5,436 bases of DNA from CAZUHK01 sp964620345 (GTDB lineage: Bacteria > Planctomycetota > Phycisphaerae > Phycisphaerales > Zrk34). Each line of letters begins with the position of its first letter. Position 1 is the stretch's first letter. The notes beneath the pieces were generated by a model, which was not told the DNA's origin, made no database searches, and saw nothing but the letters and a program-made list of their open reading frames with translations. The stretch spans positions 1-5,436 of the forward strand of contig CAZUHK010000194.1 in NCBI GenBank assembly GCA_964620345.1, written 5' to 3'. The position numbers and the translations under genes are program-made. This document shows positions 5,201 through 5,436 of this stretch, one piece after another.

Positions 5201-5319
5201 TCAACGCGCCGCGGCCGCGTCAGCCCGGCACATAGCATCTATCAGTTATATTGGCGCTAAACGTCCCGAACTAGCAGATTTCTGTAGAAAAACAAGTTCG
5301 CTCAAGGACAATGTAAGAT

Positions 5320-5436
5320 ATGAGGATTACAACTTGTGCTATGTTCGTGTTATTCTGCAGTACGGTAGTATGTATGGGTGAGATCACAATTGATGCCAAC
5401 TACCCCGGGGGCAACATCGTGGTCGACAAGATCGAG
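5320..5436 (+). CDS. Secreted protein start, possibly M14-type carboxypeptidase (partial)
   Basis: Thirty-nine codons are visible before the window ends. ATG 5320 is the first start after an in-frame TAA (5314-5316), and AAGGA (5304-5308) lies 11 bases before it. The N-terminus has Arg2, then a hydrophobic run at residues 6-19 (CAMFVLFCSTVVCM), which fits a signal peptide with cleavage near Gly20-Glu21. The mature part begins EITIDANYPGGNIVVDKIE, which resembles the first strands of the N-terminal domain of M14-family zinc carboxypeptidases common in Planctomycetes; that link rests on memory of the family and on few residues. No catalytic residue is in view. ATG 5341 and ATG 5374 are later in-frame starts, but both would lose part or all of the signal peptide. 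Codons up to about 5380 are AT-rich and then become GC-rich, unlike a uniform gene. Confidence 0.6.
   Translation, partial: MRITTCAMFVLFCSTVVCMGEITIDANYPGGNIVVDKIE

Larger units (their letters stand above)
4580..5319. other. Palindrome-rich stretch without convincing gene
   Basis: Open frames exist on both strands but none matches a family I recognise and none keeps the codon use of the neighbours throughout. The stretch contains many inverted repeats (listed separately), direct TGGCACCGCAA repeats, and a change from GC-rich to AT-rich composition after about 5230. On the plus strand, 4988-5100 reads as an acidic protein-like segment (EVDPDYLEHARLEGEV); the minus strand over the same bases also reads well. 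Neither has a matching start or domain. Confidence 0.5.

Noticed and set aside
4896..5383. Plus-strand 161-residue frame
   Set aside because: It runs across repeats and palindromes, loses the local codon bias after about 5100 and matches no family; its stop overlaps the signal-peptide gene.

Overview
The window looks like a piece of chromosome from a GC-rich, diderm (LPS-type) bacterium, most likely a planctomycete or relative such as the Phycisphaerae. This is an inference from four things: strong G/C preference at third codon positions; a divergent lpxB whose start has no visible Shine-Dalgarno site; a small eight-cysteine protein of a type I do not recognise from model bacteria; and, at the right edge, a start resembling planctomycete M14-type carboxypeptidases. 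The run of ten Ns at 3239-3248 shows that the sequence is a scaffolded draft.

Layout. Positions 1-511 hold no gene I can support, only GC-rich repeats and hairpins plus a possible -10 box. Next come tpx (atypical 2-Cys thiol peroxidase, 512-1024) and, 14 bp later on the same strand, a membrane-anchored alpha/beta hydrolase (1039-1887); the two probably form an operon. A minus-strand gene (1962-2312) for a protein with two four-cysteine zinc-binding modules follows, the first resembling the ClpX N-terminal zinc finger. Across a 134-bp divergent gap with ACGAAGGG repeats lies lpxB (2447-3694), interrupted by the N run. The end of lpxB runs into a nested inverted-repeat element (about 3672-3827). 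That element also carries the stop of a minus-strand universal-stress-protein remnant, of which only the C-terminal half is recognisable.

The best-supported RNA gene is ssrA (tmRNA, 4166-4512). It has a consensus -10 box upstream, a tag ending FALAA, recognisable pseudoknots and a strong terminator hairpin. The stretch from 4580 to 5319 has no convincing gene. It is packed with perfect or near-perfect palindromes, including a REP-like 12-bp hairpin and a 77-bp two-tier palindrome overlapping a good ribosome binding site on the minus strand. The right edge holds the beginning of a gene with a signal peptide (5320 onward), cut by the window end.

No single pathway joins these genes. Themes are peroxide and stress handling (Tpx, Usp remnant), outer-membrane lipid A synthesis (LpxB) and ribosome rescue (tmRNA; the ClpX-like finger is a suggestive but unproven link to tagged-protein turnover). 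I see no CRISPR array, no transposase and no clearly new multi-gene system. The points most worth checking are the ClpX-finger-like protein, the artefactual gap in lpxB, the nested repeat providing stops to two converging genes, and the palindrome cluster behind ssrA.
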